Shown: positions 1 through 10,363 of the stretch, in pieces
Layout: every line of letters begins with the position of its first letter
Position numbering within the stretch: the first letter of the stretch is position 1
Source: Curvularia sp. ZM96
Lineage: Eukaryota; Ascomycota; Dothideomycetes; Pleosporales; Pleosporaceae
Length of the DNA: 64,000 nucleotides
Direction: 5' to 3'
NCBI GenBank assembly: GCA_022457065.1
Contig: JAJGBQ010000002.1
Coordinates: forward strand, 1,364,001-1,428,000
Notes under the pieces: model-generated
Databases searched by the model: none
What the model saw: the letters and a program-made list of their open reading frames with translations, nothing else
What the model was told of the DNA's origin: nothing
Program-made: the position numbers and the translations under genes

Positions 1-1
1 C

Positions 2-3000
2 ACCGCCGCTGCCACTACCACCGGTTCTTCTTTGATCCTCGACATGCTCAACAAACTCAAGCAGGAAAAGAAGGCCAAGAAGGCGAGAAAGAGCAAGAGC
101 AAGAGCATCTCCGACTCTGTACCGACGACTCCTGCGGCTGAGGCTGCGGTTGAGACGAAGGAGAGGGTTGTTGAGAAGCCTGTTGCTCTTACGGAGCCTG
201 TGGTTGAGAAGCCTGTGAAGGTTGAGGAGCCTGTGAAGGTTGAGGAGCCTGTGAAGGTTGAGGAGCCTGTGAAGGTTGAGGAGCCTGTGAAGGTTGAGGA
301 GCCTGCTAAGATTGAGGAGCATATGGTTGCAGAGCCGGTTGTTGCAGATGAGCCTGTCCGGGAGGAGAGCAAGAGAGAGGTGGTGGACAAGGACGAGAAG
401 GCTGCTCGGGGCGAGGATGAGCCAATTGTCCAGCGATCTATCGAAGAAGATCTGCCCCTTGCTCCTGAGCCACAAGTCGCGGATGTCGAGCAATCTGACT
501 CTCAAAAGCTGACTACAGTTAACACTAGGACTGAGGTTCCTTCAACTGTCGAAGAGAGCATCCAAGAAACAGTCGTCGAGGAGCCATCTACGCCATCGAC
601 GAAGCGTGGAAAGAAAGACAAGAAGGCTAAGAAGACGAAAACTGTGGAAGATGTCTCGTTCGTTCCGCCTGAAATGACTGAGCCTGCAACTTCAAATGAG
701 GCTCCTGAAATGTCGCTACCTGCTCATGGAACAACCATCCCGGCGATAGTCTCCGCACCAGAAGAGCCCTCCGCTCCTATCGCTGTCATCGAGCCCCAGA
801 CTGTCGTTGAGCCAGCGCCTTCATCCGAGGTCCAAGAGCCCCGTGTGAAAGAGACAACATCTGACCGGACCCCAGAAGCAACTCCTCTCGGTAAATTGCA
901 AGACAAGAATGTTGCGAATGTGACAACCATTACGGAAGAGGTTGTGGAACTGCAGCCCTCGACTGAGTCGAGACTAGCTACAGAGTCAGAGCCGACTGCT
1001 CCTTCTACTCTGGAACGTGAAGAGATCAAGCCACAAGAGCAGCCTGTGGTTAAGACGCCTACTGTAACCGAGCCTATCCAGCAAACACTCCTCTCGTCGA
1101 CTGCAGCAGATACCAAGCCTAAAGTTTCGCTCGAAGTCGAACCACAAGCCCCAGCGGCTTTGAATGAGACTGCAACCGAAGCCGAAGTCGTTCCGAAGAA
1201 GACAAAGAAGCAGAAGCGAAAGTCGGACTTCGCTGCAGGCACCCCGGAGTCTGCCAGTGTTCAGCGAGATGTTATGCCCGAAGCAACGACGGTGGAGCCA
1301 GTTGTTGGAAACGAAGTGAAGGAAGACTCGCGCCGCGAAGAACCGAAGGCACAAGACTTGCCTGACAAGATAGAAAGACGTCTTTCTTCGCCTCAAGTTG
1401 TCCTCGAAAAGCCAAGCGCGCCTGTCGTATCTCCGGACCCCATCAAGGATACAAGCACCGCGGTACCAGAACCCAAGTCAGCATCAACCACCATTGCTGC
1501 TCCAGTCGTACCCGCTCAAGCGCTCGCTCAAACTCCCGAAGTAACTCAATCGCCCATACTTCACAAAAAGCCATCCAGGAAGCACAAGCTGGCAGCACTG
1601 TTTGAGAGCGGCCAGCCAAAAGAAAGCACAAGCACTGAGCGTAGCCTACGCAGGGAAGGATCGGGAAGTGTCAAGAATCTCGCTGAGCAGTATGAGAATC
1701 AGGCTCGGGCTACAACGCCCGCACTGCCTCCTTCTCCTGTGAAGCGCTCCCTCTCACCCGAGAAACGTTCTTTATCGCCTGACAAACACTCCATGTCACC
1801 CGAAAGGCGTCCTCTATCCCCTGAGAAGCGGCAATTTTCCAGAGTTCTATCCCGCAGTCAGTTGGGCCCGGGATCACCGGGAAGATCGGATTCGAAGTCG
1901 CCGGCCAGAGAGATTGATTTTGCAGCCACTGTCGCTGCAAGTCTGCAAGAGTCTGGCTTTGATCCTGGATACGTAATCAACGACAGATCCTTCCACCGCT
2001 CGAATTCCATCTCAAGCAACCGCGACATCTCCCCAGATGACGATGTGTTTGCGGCAAAAGAGAGGGCTAGCAGATCCCGGCTTGGGAGCTTGAGTCGTTC
2101 TTCATCGGTATCTGGTTCACCCAAGATGCGGCCAACTCGACCTGTCCAGCCTGAGGTTCTACCGCCTATCGAAGTAGCCATGGGATCTGCACCTGCTGCC
2201 TCTTTCGACCCACTGGATGTTCTTAACGACCCGGTTTTCTCGTCACGGAGGTCACCTCCCGGTGTACTTGAGGAAGCCGATCCTGATGAGCTCGCCGCCT
2301 CTTCATCTCTAAGGAAAAACAGAGGCAACAAGAAACGCAAGCCTTTAGCACAGACACCCCCAGAAATCACCTCGGTCAACGTAGAGGAAGAAAGCTCGGT
2401 TGCGCCAACGAAACGAGGCAAGAAGCTAAGAAAGGACGAGGAACAGGCTCCACTTCTGCAGGATAGTGTTGAGTATGCAGCTACGAGAACTCCGGCGATT
2501 GAGACTCTCCCAGATGTGTCTCTTGCTGTTGAGACTCCAGCTGACTCCACTGTTCGAGAAGCGAAGCTTGGCCGGTCCTTACCTATAGTGTCAACTGAAA
2601 CTTCTGATCTCTCGGAAAGCCAGAGCAAGGCGAAAGGTAAAGCAAAGGCAGCCCAGGATAATGAGGAAGAGCGATCAAGCAAAAAGAGTTCGAAGACAAA
2701 GAAGGAGAAGTCCAAGCAGGAAGATACCAATGGCAAACGGCAAGTAAAGGATGATCCTCCCAGCCTACCTATCACATTCGAACAAGATCCACGTTCGACC
2801 ACCACAGCAGAGCGAGAAGAATACCCATTCCCACAGGTTGAGCCGAAGGAAAAGGCACTACAGTCAACAATGGAGCAGTCGCACAAGAAAGAGTTGGAAA
2901 GAGAAAGGGATATGGATGCATGGGCCCCATCGTCAGAAAAGAAGGGCAAGAAGAGTGGGAAGGAAGAAGAGAAGATTGAACGGGGTTTGGAAAAGGGCAA

Positions 3001-6000
3001 AGAACGAGCAGCACCTGTTGAGACACCAACCAAGGCTCAGGAGCACCACAAACGGAGAACACATCCGGTATCCTTTAACGAAGAGCAGCCAAATGAGAAG
3101 CGTCTTCACAAGCTAGAGTCTTCAGAAGAGCCCAAGTTCGCGGCCGAAAGAACTGGGTCGCCATTGGCTACGGAACAGTCGTGGTCTTTCGCTGGACTGC
3201 GTGACAATAAGGAACAGGTTGGCTCTTCCGCACAAGAGCCTTCTACCACAGTCCAGCCAGAGCCTTCAAAGGAGACCAAAGTCCAGAAAGCTAAACAGCG
3301 TTCAAAGGAGCCGAAAACACCGGCAGCCACACCATCTCGTGCAGTAGCAAACTTTCAAGATCAAGAGATGGAAGACAGTCCTGCATTGCCGGAACATCGA
3401 ACTTACACTGGAGCTTCGACACCAAGCTCTGAATTCGCGACAAAGGAGCGGACTTCGTACCTGTTTGACTCTTCACCATCAACACGAGCATATGGCACAT
3501 CACCTGCAGTTCCACCATACACGCCTGTTCATGACAACCAGAGGGTGATCGACACCCCAACGAAAGGCAAGGAGTCGCGAGTGACCAAGAAAACACATGG
3601 TGAATCACAGCATGGCCGGATGTCGCCAACAAAGGAAGTCAAAGAGAAGGAGCCATACAAGTCGATTTTTGGTGACCCCAACGAGAAGACGGCCGAGGTT
3701 AGCACGCCTGTTGCAACGCCAACTACCAGGCCAGAACGCACGCCTGGTAACAAGCAATTGGAATCAATCACGGAGACCAGCCCAGAGGATACAACTCACA
3801 AGAAGTCACGGTCAAAGACTGATGTAGGGCAGTCCGATCGAGCACTCAAGTCAGCTCGTCGCACGGAGAGTCTGAGGTCGTTCACTGATCGCCTTCGGTC
3901 ACCTCCGCCTCGCTCGCCAACACCTGAAGGTCGTCAAAGTGTACCTCCCCCAGGAGACAGCATGGCTGGGAGAATCACGCCTGCAAGAGAGTCGCCGTGG
4001 CACCAAGCGAACGAAAGCATCGACCGCACCATGGCTCTCAGCCCTGCACGTCGGATGCCTCGCTCCTCGCCAAGCGCAGATCCAATCAAGCAGTCAATTG
4101 CTGAGCAGCGGTCACCTAGCGTTCAGAGTCAACGTTCTTTGAGCAACATTGCGAGAATCAGGTCCCCAGATTATGAGCGTCCCTCCAGTGCTTGGAGCAG
4201 CCATTCATCGCACTCATTACGACGAGTGGATCGACAAACGTCAGGTGATCTGAGGTCAGCAGCCAGACTTGGCGGGGCCAGTGCGCAGGACGCTAAGAAC
4301 GCGCAACCCACCTTGTCGAGCACTGTCGCGGCTGGGACCACAGCAGTCATCGCAGGCGCGCCGAATTACGATCCGGTCCGTGGGGAAGGTAAAGGTCGCC
4401 GGACCAGCATGGCTGAAACCTTTGTAAGTACCCCAAACATTGTCGCGCCAGCTATTTCGGTTACTAACTGTCATCTACAGGAAGCATGGGGCGAGGCTCA
4501 AGGCTCCCCTATCTCGCCGTCGCGCCCACCAAGCGTGCGGAAACGGCAGAGTATGCAGATCATTGATTTGCAGACGCAACTTGACCAGCTTGCGGCACAA
4601 AATGAATCGCTTGAGTCCGCCAAAGCGAGGGCCGAAGAGTCACTCCAAGCTGCTCAAAGCCAGCGACAAGTTGACGAGCAATTGGTACAAGAGGAGATTG
4701 AAGCACGTGACCGTGCAATCCACCAGAGGGACATTGACATCGCACAACTCAAGGACACGCTTAAGCGATTACAGGAGGAGATTGCACGTCTGAAAGAAAT
4801 CAACAACACACTGACAGATGCCAATCGCAATCTTACCAACGATGCGAACACGCGGTACGCCCAGCTTCAATCCGAGAACCGCAATCTCATCAACGAAGCC
4901 AATGCACGATATGCGCAACTAGAGGCTGAAAAGCAGAACCTGATCAAAGATGCCAATGAAAGGTATGCTCGTCTTCAGTCTGAAGGACAGGCGGTTCACG
5001 ATCAATGGCAAACTTCGCAGCAAGAGTTGGAACAGCTTCGCCTGCAGCATACTAGAATGCAGCAAGGACTGGCCGATGCAGTCCGTGACGAAGTGGGCGA
5101 AGCACTTGACCAGCGCAATGCTGAGATCGACCGCCTGAACGCAGAGCTTGCAAGCGCACGCGAGCAAATCAAAACCCTGCAGAAGCAGATTCTGGCCTCC
5201 AAGAAGCCAAGCGAAAGCTTCCTCACTGTTCGTGATGAGGACTATTTCGACAGCGCGTGTCAGCAGCTGTGCCAGCATGTCCAGCAGTGGGTGCTGCGAT
5301 TCTCCAAGTTCTCAGACACTCGCGCATGCCGTCTATCATCGGACATCGCAGCTGATGCCAGGCTGGACCAAGCAACACGTAAGAAGATCGACACCCGTCT
5401 AGACAATGCCGTTCTTGATGGTTCGGATGTCGATGCACTGCTTGCAGATCGTGTCAGGCGACGAGACGTCTTCATGTCCGTTGTGATGACTATGATCTGG
5501 GAGTACGTATTCACCAGGTACCTGTTTGGTATGGACAGGGAGCAGCGACAGAAGCTCAAGGCACTGGAGAAGACTTTGTCCGAAGTCGGCCCACCACGTG
5601 CTGTAGCCCAGTGGCGAGCTATCACACTTACCCTACTCTCAAGGAGAGAGGCATTCATCCAGCAGCGCGCTCAAGACACAGAAGCTGTTGTGCATGAGAT
5701 TTACAGCACGCTTTCGACGCTTCTTCCACCACCATCAAATCTGCAGAAGCAGATTCAAGAGTCTCTGCGCAACGTCATGCGCCTAGCTGTCGACCTGTCA
5801 ATTGAGATGCGCACCCAGCGCGCAGAGTACATCATGCTACCACCACTGCAGCCAGAGTACGACACCAATGGTGACCTCGTTGCGAAGGTCACATTCAACG
5901 CCTCACTCATGAACGAACGATCGGGTGAGACGACATCCAATGACGAACTCCAAGCCCGTGGTGCGATAGTCAAGATCGTACTGTTCCCGCTTGTCGTCAA

Positions 6001-6223
6001 GAAGGGCGACGATTTTGGAGAGGGCGAGGACGAGATTGTAGTATGTCCTGCGCAGGTCTTGGTCCAAGGATCCAGAACGAAGAAGGTCGTGCGGACAACG
6101 AGCGGCGCCATGTCCATCAACCGTCCAGACTCGAGATCGAGTCGCGTCAGCCGCATGCCAAGCGTTGCACCACCTGAAAGTACGATTATGGACTACGAGA
6201 AACCGGGAAGTAATATGTTTTAA
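2..6223 (+). CDS. Large disordered/coiled-coil protein (involucrin-repeat-like), 5' truncated
   Basis: The frame is open from base 2, so the gene starts left of the window; about 2,054 residues are visible after removing a likely intron at 4424-4480. The first ~1,450 residues are low in complexity and rich in E, K, P, S and T, with K-rich blocks, a run of EEPVKV repeats and serine-proline motifs typical of phosphorylated disordered proteins. A coiled coil follows (about 4540-5210), holding three 18-residue repeats. The C-terminal ~330 residues (from about 5220) look folded and contain a hydrophobic helix around the residues VFMSVVMTMIWEYVF. This architecture resembles fungal proteins annotated as involucrin repeat proteins; that name reflects composition only, and the function is unknown. 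A cytoskeletal or scaffold role is inference. Confidence 0.8.
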   Translation, partial: TAAATTTGSSLILDMLNKLKQEKKAKKARKSKSKSISDSVPTTPAAEAAVETKERVVEKPVALTEPVVEKPVKVEEPVKVEEPVKVEEPVKVEEPVKVEEPAKIEEHMVAEPVVADEPVREESKREVVDKDEKAARGEDEPIVQRSIEEDLPLAPEPQVADVEQSDSQKLTTVNTRTEVPSTVEESIQETVVEEPSTPSTKRGKKDKKAKKTKTVEDVSFVPPEMTEPATSNEAPEMSLPAHGTTIPAIVSAPEEPSAPIAVIEPQTVVEPAPSSEVQEPRVKETTSDRTPEATPLGKLQDKNVANVTTITEEVVELQPSTESRLATESEPTAPSTLEREEIKPQEQPVVKTPTVTEPIQQTLLSSTAADTKPKVSLEVEPQAPAALNETATEAEVVPKKTKKQKRKSDFAAGTPESASVQRDVMPEATTVEPVVGNEVKEDSRREEPKAQDLPDKIERRLSSPQVVLEKPSAPVVSPDPIKDTSTAVPEPKSASTTIAAPVVPAQALAQTPEVTQSPILHKKPSRKHKLAALFESGQPKESTSTERSLRREGSGSVKNLAEQYENQARATTPALPPSPVKRSLSPEKRSLSPDKHSMSPERRPLSPEKRQFSRVLSRSQLGPGSPGRSDSKSPAREIDFAATVAASLQESGFDPGYVINDRSFHRSNSISSNRDISPDDDVFAAKERASRSRLGSLSRSSSVSGSPKMRPTRPVQPEVLPPIEVAMGSAPAASFDPLDVLNDPVFSSRRSPPGVLEEADPDELAASSSLRKNRGNKKRKPLAQTPPEITSVNVEEESSVAPTKRGKKLRKDEEQAPLLQDSVEYAATRTPAIETLPDVSLAVETPADSTVREAKLGRSLPIVSTETSDLSESQSKAKGKAKAAQDNEEERSSKKSSKTKKEKSKQEDTNGKRQVKDDPPSLPITFEQDPRSTTTAEREEYPFPQVEPKEKALQSTMEQSHKKELERERDMDAWAPSSEKKGKKSGKEEEKIERGLEKGKERAAPVETPTKAQEHHKRRTHPVSFNEEQPNEKRLHKLESSEEPKFAAERTGSPLATEQSWSFAGLRDNKEQVGSSAQEPSTTVQPEPSKETKVQKAKQRSKEPKTPAATPSRAVANFQDQEMEDSPALPEHRTYTGASTPSSEFATKERTSYLFDSSPSTRAYGTSPAVPPYTPVHDNQRVIDTPTKGKESRVTKKTHGESQHGRMSPTKEVKEKEPYKSIFGDPNEKTAEVSTPVATPTTRPERTPGNKQLESITETSPEDTTHKKSRSKTDVGQSDRALKSARRTESLRSFTDRLRSPPPRSPTPEGRQSVPPPGDSMAGRITPARESPWHQANESIDRTMALSPARRMPRSSPSADPIKQSIAEQRSPSVQSQRSLSNIARIRSPDYERPSSAWSSHSSHSLRRVDRQTSGDLRSAARLGGASAQDAKNAQPTLSSTVAAGTTAVIAGAPNYDPVRGEGKGRRTSMAETFVSTPNIVAPAISVTNCHLQEAWGEAQGSPISPSRPPSVRKRQSMQIIDLQTQLDQLAAQNESLESAKARAEESLQAAQSQRQVDEQLVQEEIEARDRAIHQRDIDIAQLKDTLKRLQEEIARLKEINNTLTDANRNLTNDANTRYAQLQSENRNLINEANARYAQLEAEKQNLIKDANERYARLQSEGQAVHDQWQTSQQELEQLRLQHTRMQQGLADAVRDEVGEALDQRNAEIDRLNAELASAREQIKTLQKQILASKKPSESFLTVRDEDYFDSACQQLCQHVQQWVLRFSKFSDTRACRLSSDIAADARLDQATRKKIDTRLDNAVLDGSDVDALLADRVRRRDVFMSVVMTMIWEYVFTRYLFGMDREQRQKLKALEKTLSEVGPPRAVAQWRAITLTLLSRREAFIQQRAQDTEAVVHEIYSTLSTLLPPPSNLQKQIQESLRNVMRLAVDLSIEMRTQRAEYIMLPPLQPEYDTNGDLVAKVTFNASLMNERSGETTSNDELQARGAIVKIVLFPLVVKKGDDFGEGEDEIVVCPAQVLVQGSRTKKVVRTTSGAMSINRPDSRSSRVSRMPSVAPPESTIMDYEKPGSNMF
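215..304 (+). repeat. 18-bp tandem repeat, five perfect copies
   Basis: The unit gtgaaggttgaggagcct occurs five times head to tail without mismatch, encoding five copies of VKVEEP inside the large disordered protein. Degenerate copies flank it on both sides. Perfect identity suggests recent expansion, and the length probably varies between strains. Confidence 0.95.
1742..1825 (+). repeat. Four 21-bp coding repeats (KRSLSPE type)
   Basis: Four consecutive seven-residue units read KRSLSPE, KRSLSPD, KHSMSPE and RRPLSPE. Each has a serine-proline dipeptide next to basic residues, which is the minimal context for proline-directed or cyclin-dependent kinases. The DNA copies have diverged, so this repeat is older than the 18-bp array. 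Confidence 0.85.
4424..4480 (+). other. In-frame 57-base intron inside the large coiled-coil gene
   Basis: The donor GTAAGT, a branch site in ttactaactg and the acceptor ctacag are all canonical. The length is a multiple of three and holds no in-frame stop, so the unspliced message is also translatable and would add 19 residues just before the coiled coil. Confidence 0.8.
4829..4990 (+). repeat. Three 54-bp coiled-coil repeats
   Basis: Three consecutive 18-residue units begin NLTNDANTRYAQL, NLINEANARYAQL and NLIKDANERYARL. They extend the coiled coil of the large protein by duplication. Nucleotide copies are diverged at third positions, so the array is under protein-level constraint. Confidence 0.85.
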
Positions 6224-6787
6224 ACACGTGGAGGTTAATTTTTCGCTCCGTTTTCTGATTCTTTTTCCTTTGTCATTGTATTGTACGCGCATGGATTTGA
6301 GTGGATTTTGATAACGGCGTTCGGGATGCTACACATTACCTTTCAATGGCTTTTCTTATGTTCGGTTTTTGGATGATTAGTTTTATACCAGTATTGCTTG
6401 GAACGGTTATGTCTAGCGAGCATAGGTCTTTTGGTAAGCCTGCAGAACAAGGCGAATAATATGCATTCTTCTACTTCAACTCTTACCTACTCAAGACCTC
6501 CACAACTATGTGTGTTCCTGAGTCGTGACACATGTGTCGAGACTCTTCGGCGGTTCCACTTCCTCGGCAGTACTTAGCTCATGGCACGTTAGCCTGTTTA
6601 AGTCAACCCCGCTTCCTTCCCCCGTAGCGAAGACACTCGCGAACAGCTCCCTCCCCTCTTAGGCGACACGTAATTTAAGGCGGACCGACGCTATGTAAAC
6701 CTTCAAACAGTCGCTGAGATCAGCGCAACTTGCATACACTCTCCTTTTCACATATCCAACCTATCCGTTAATCCGAAGCTGTTCACA
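6224..6787. other. Intergenic: 3' UTR of the coiled-coil gene and SDR promoter
   Basis: The first part is T-rich 3' UTR-like sequence. The last ~150 bases hold pyrimidine-rich stretches leading to the dehydrogenase start codon. No open frame or RNA gene is recognisable. Confidence 0.5.
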
Positions 6788-7999
6788 ATGCCACTTCGAA
6801 GTGACTGGAGCCTTGCACGCGAAGGTACGTACGAGGACAGGCATCCATGGAGCGCCCTTGGTTAACGTGGTACTTCAGGAGTCACCCGCGACACCTTTGT
6901 CAACCTGCTCAAGTTCACGGCTTTCAATCCTGCGCTGACGCTACCAATCTTCCTGCTCGCGCGCTACACGCAGCAGGGCAATGCGCTTGCGTCTGAGCAT
7001 TCAACTGCGTTCAAGCACTTGAAGACGCTGCTTGGACTGGGGTTGTTCAACACGACAAGTACGTGGTTGAGCAACAGGGTCGTCAACAATTGGAGCAGCG
7101 ATAAGTACGACTGGGACCGCGAGATTGTTGTTGTGACGGGTGGAAGTGATGGAATTGGCAAGATTGTCGTGCAGCTGCTGGCTGAGAAGGGGATCAAGAT
7201 CGCTGTGCTGGATGTACAGGACTTGACTTACGAAGGTATGTCTAGGAGATTATTAGTCCCAGAACGTGATGGTTATAGTAAAATGGGAGGGGATGTTCAA
7301 GACTAACAACCACCAGCGCCCCCATCCGTCCACTTCTTCAAATGCGATCTCTCCTCTCCTAAAGCCATCGCCGAGGCCGCGTCTTCGATCCGCTCCACAC
7401 TCGGTAACCCTACTGTCTTGGTCAACAACGCTGGCGTCGCCCGTGGCAAGAACATCCTCCAATCGACCGAGAAGGACATCAACCTTACTTTCCGCGTCAA
7501 CTCCATGAGCCACTACTACCTCACGCAGCAGTTCCTGCCCCACATGATCAAGAACAACCACGGTATGGTCGTCACCGTTGCATCCTTAGCCTCGTACCTT
7601 GCTGCTCCCTGCATGGTCGACTACGCCTCCTCCAAGGCAGCTGCCCTGGCCTTCCACGAGGGTCTCGCCGCCGAGCTCGTCGACACATACAACGCGCCTA
7701 AAGTCCGTACCGTAGCTATATGCCAGGGCTACACGCGCACTGCGCTCTTCGAAGGCTTCGACCCAAAGGGCGCTCTGTACCCCGAGACGGTAGGCGAGGC
7801 TATTGCAAAGGCGGTGCTTAGCGGAAAGAGCCAGCATATCATGTTGCCCGAATCGGCGTGGGGACTTGTGCCTAAGGTGAGGGGTCTGCCGCTTTGGATG
7901 CAGTATGGCTTGAGGAAGAAGCTGGGGGGTCTCATGAAGGGCTGGAAGGGGCGGCAAGTCGTGCAGCCTAGTGAGGTTGAGGGAGAGAAACAGGAGTGA
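6788..7999 (+). CDS. Membrane-anchored short-chain dehydrogenase/reductase (SDR16C/RDH-like)
   Basis: Three exons, 6788-6824, 6879-7235 and 7317-7999, give 358 residues. Both introns (54 and 81 bases) are GT-AG, and they join the frames exactly. The NAD(P)-binding motif TGGSDGIG lies at residues 99-106, NNAG at 168-171, and the catalytic YxxxK is Y234-K238 (YASSK). The N-terminal ~95 residues carry a hydrophobic segment (about residues 17-35) that probably anchors it to the ER or a lipid droplet. This layout is that of the retinol dehydrogenase/DHRS3-like branch of classical SDRs; the substrate (a lipid, sterol or retinoid-like alcohol or ketone) cannot be told from sequence. Confidence 0.9.
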
Positions 8000-8445
8000 T
8001 GAGAGGACAATGTTAGTTGGAGTGGAGTAGATGAGACGAAGTGGGGGAAATATTGGCTGGCTGTGTTTTGGTTAAGGGTCTTTCCTTTGGGGGCATAGTT
8101 GAGTAAGGTATGTTTAGTGGACCAATGGCGTGTTTTCTTCGTTGCCTATTATGGTATCAATATTCAATGATTAGTTTGTGTCATTTCTACATCAACAAAA
8201 CTTGATTATCGCGCTAGCATGTCCTCGCTGACCATCTTCACATCTCATATCTGGATGCATGTTTGATGCTGTAGTCGCAGCCTCTTGTCAGATGTTAACC
8301 CCCCAAATGGGCCATTGCAAAGCATGAATAATCACAATTACGTGCTCGACACGCACATATAGGATTTACCTAGCCACCTACACCAGCAAACCATGATCCC
8401 AAGCACGTTTTTAATCTCTCTGGCATAGACATTCTATCAACGCAC
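8000..8445. other. Intergenic between converging genes
   Basis: This is the 3' flank of the SDR gene (+) and of the MOSC gene (-). AT-rich patches are present, but I see no gene or repeat. Confidence 0.5.
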
Positions 8446-9942
8446 CTACCCAAGACCCGGCCAACCTGTCATTAATAGTCAGCAAAACCGCCCCAAACCG
8501 CACTTTACAGAAGGAACACAAAGAGCAGAAGAATAACTCACTCCAAACCGTTCTCTCCTTATTTACCCTCTCCACCCTCACTTTGTCCCCCACACTCCAC
8601 ACGACCTCCCCCTCTCCCTTGCCCATCCAAAACCCATACCTCCCAAACACCGGACTCCACTTCGCGCCCCTATCCACCCTTCGATCTCCCTGCAGCTTCT
8701 TCAGTACCTGGCCGTCCGCCCCTTTCCCCGGCTTGCCCGTGTCGTAATCGAGATTGATACTCGAGCAGCGGACGCAGTTGTGCGGAAGCGCGACACCCAC
8801 GTCTCTACCTGTGCAGCTGGAGCGAATAGAAAGCGTGGCCCAGAAGTCTTCTTGCCAGGGGGATTGGGCACCCGATATGACGATGTTTGGGCGGAACTTT
8901 GTGATGGAGAGGGGGGTGGTGGTGGAGGAGGAGGAGGAGGAGGAGGAGGGAGTAAGGCGCGCAGAAGTAGCGGAGAGGGAGGCGGTGGTGCAGAAGAGGT
9001 AGGGCGCGCAGTCTGTGAAGGTGAGGGTGTGAGAAGTGAGTGGAGATGAGGTTTTCGGGGTAAAGAGAGATTGAAGAAGGGAGGGTGGGGAGGAAGGTAG
9101 ATCGTTGAAGCGTGGGGAGCGCCGGTGTGATCCTAGATAGATTAGTTCAACGTCGAAGCCGAAACAGGCGCTGAACCAGTCGTTGTAGGTGCGCGGCATG
9201 AGGTAGGCTGTTGTGGGGCTGTTGTGCATGGTTACTTCGAGTGTTGAGAGGGATTTTGTCGAGGGAACAAGGGGTATGTCGATGGTGCTTTGCTTGGAGG
9301 TGTCGCCGCAGGCTAGATAGCGGACAGTGATTTTACGTCTGCTGTCGGTAGAGCATGACGGATCTAGAGAGACTTCTTGCTCGAACTGCGTCATGTGTGG
9401 GTGAGTTGAGACGGACATGATTTTGTAGCCGGGTTTGGTGGAGGGTGTTTTCTCGAGGAGCATGAACGTGCCTGTTTAGCTATATTAATCAATGAAAGAC
9501 AAGAGGGAAGGACTAGGTCAAATGCAGTTCTTTGGTTGTTGGGGAGAAGTGGGAGGAGAGAGAAAGGGGAATTTACGATCGTGCGCGAAGCCATGTGCTG
9601 TTGCAGTGGCAGAAGCCAACTTTATTGCTCGTAGTGATTTAATCGGGTATACGTAGATCTGTTGGAAATTCGCTGTTAGCAGCAGTAGTTTTTTCTGCTT
9701 ATTTTTCTTCTCTCAAGAAGAAGTGACCAGAATACTAGGGAAAGTAAATTGTCTTTGAATACCTCTGATATCTCCATTTCGGGTACCCCATTTCTATTTC
9801 CCGTCGGCTTCAGATTGGACAACCTAAGGAAGTGATAGCACAACAGAGCCAGCGGTGGCACGATACAAATCATACTGAGAATGAGCCATGTTGGTGGCGA
9901 CATTTTCTGTAAAACGATCGCCTCTGTGTGATTCATTGCCAT
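8446..9942 (-). CDS. MOSC domain protein, mARC/YcbX-like, with N-terminal membrane anchor
   Basis: Four exons on the minus strand (9763-9942, 9577-9658, 8542-9471, 8446-8465) give 403 residues. Exon 1 encodes a transmembrane segment (about residues 17-38). Exons 2 and 3 restore the MOSC N-terminal barrel: IYVYPIKSLRAI, then GFAHDR joined across an intron to TFMLLEK. The MOSC domain starts near residue 280 (KFRPNIVISG) and includes NCVRCSSINLDYDTGKPG, where the second cysteine matches the molybdenum-ligand cysteine of mARC proteins. The last exon ends the protein as SWPGLG, a typical MOSC end. mARC enzymes reduce N-hydroxylated compounds with electrons from cytochrome b5 and its reductase; this activity is inferred. 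A serine run near residue 265 is coded by a GGA repeat. The start could also be M14. Confidence 0.88.
8924..8950 (-). repeat. GGA/TCC trinucleotide repeat coding polyserine
   Basis: About nine GGA units on the plus strand read as a serine run in the MOSC protein, between its N-terminal barrel and the MOSC domain. This is a linker microsatellite, likely to vary in length. Confidence 0.85.
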
Positions 9943-10363
9943 TGTTCAATTCAGAAGTGATATCTGGACTGTTGAAATACATGAACATGTCTCAAGTGGA
10001 GCAAAAGATGGGGTAAGGTTACCCCCCACATACGTAAGCACGCCCTACCGAGGCGCTAAGTGGATATAAGCTACTCCCTGATGTACAGTATATTTTCATG
10101 TATGAGGGGCCACTACGAGGTTTTATGTTCAAGCCTTTTCTCCTGGTATCGAAGAGTTGCCGAGGTGTTGCAGTGTTTAACATACATAGCAGAGCGATGT
10201 CACTTGCTCGTCCAGCCGGGGTGATCGATCTACATGTGGGGCATTGCATAGAGATCATAGCCTTTTGAACAATACCCGGGATTTCGTTTTCTTGCTTTAA
10301 GTTGGTACCTAGAGTTGTTTTTGAAACGATAGTTTACATTTGTCAAGACTCATTGCAAAACTT
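9943..10363. other. Intergenic: MOSC promoter and allantoicase 3' flank
   Basis: Contains the MOSC gene upstream region and the 3' end of the allantoicase transcript. A short minus-strand frame at 10019-10258 has no recognisable domain or splice context. Confidence 0.5.

Noticed and set aside
1858..3033. 391-codon minus-strand frame inside the large coiled-coil gene
   Set aside because: It is antisense to a biased, repeat-rich coding region, serine-rich by complement of K/E codons, and has no domain or splice context.
8754..9049. Glycine/glutamate-rich plus-strand frames across the MOSC gene
   Set aside because: They are produced by the GGA repeat that encodes polyserine on the opposite strand.
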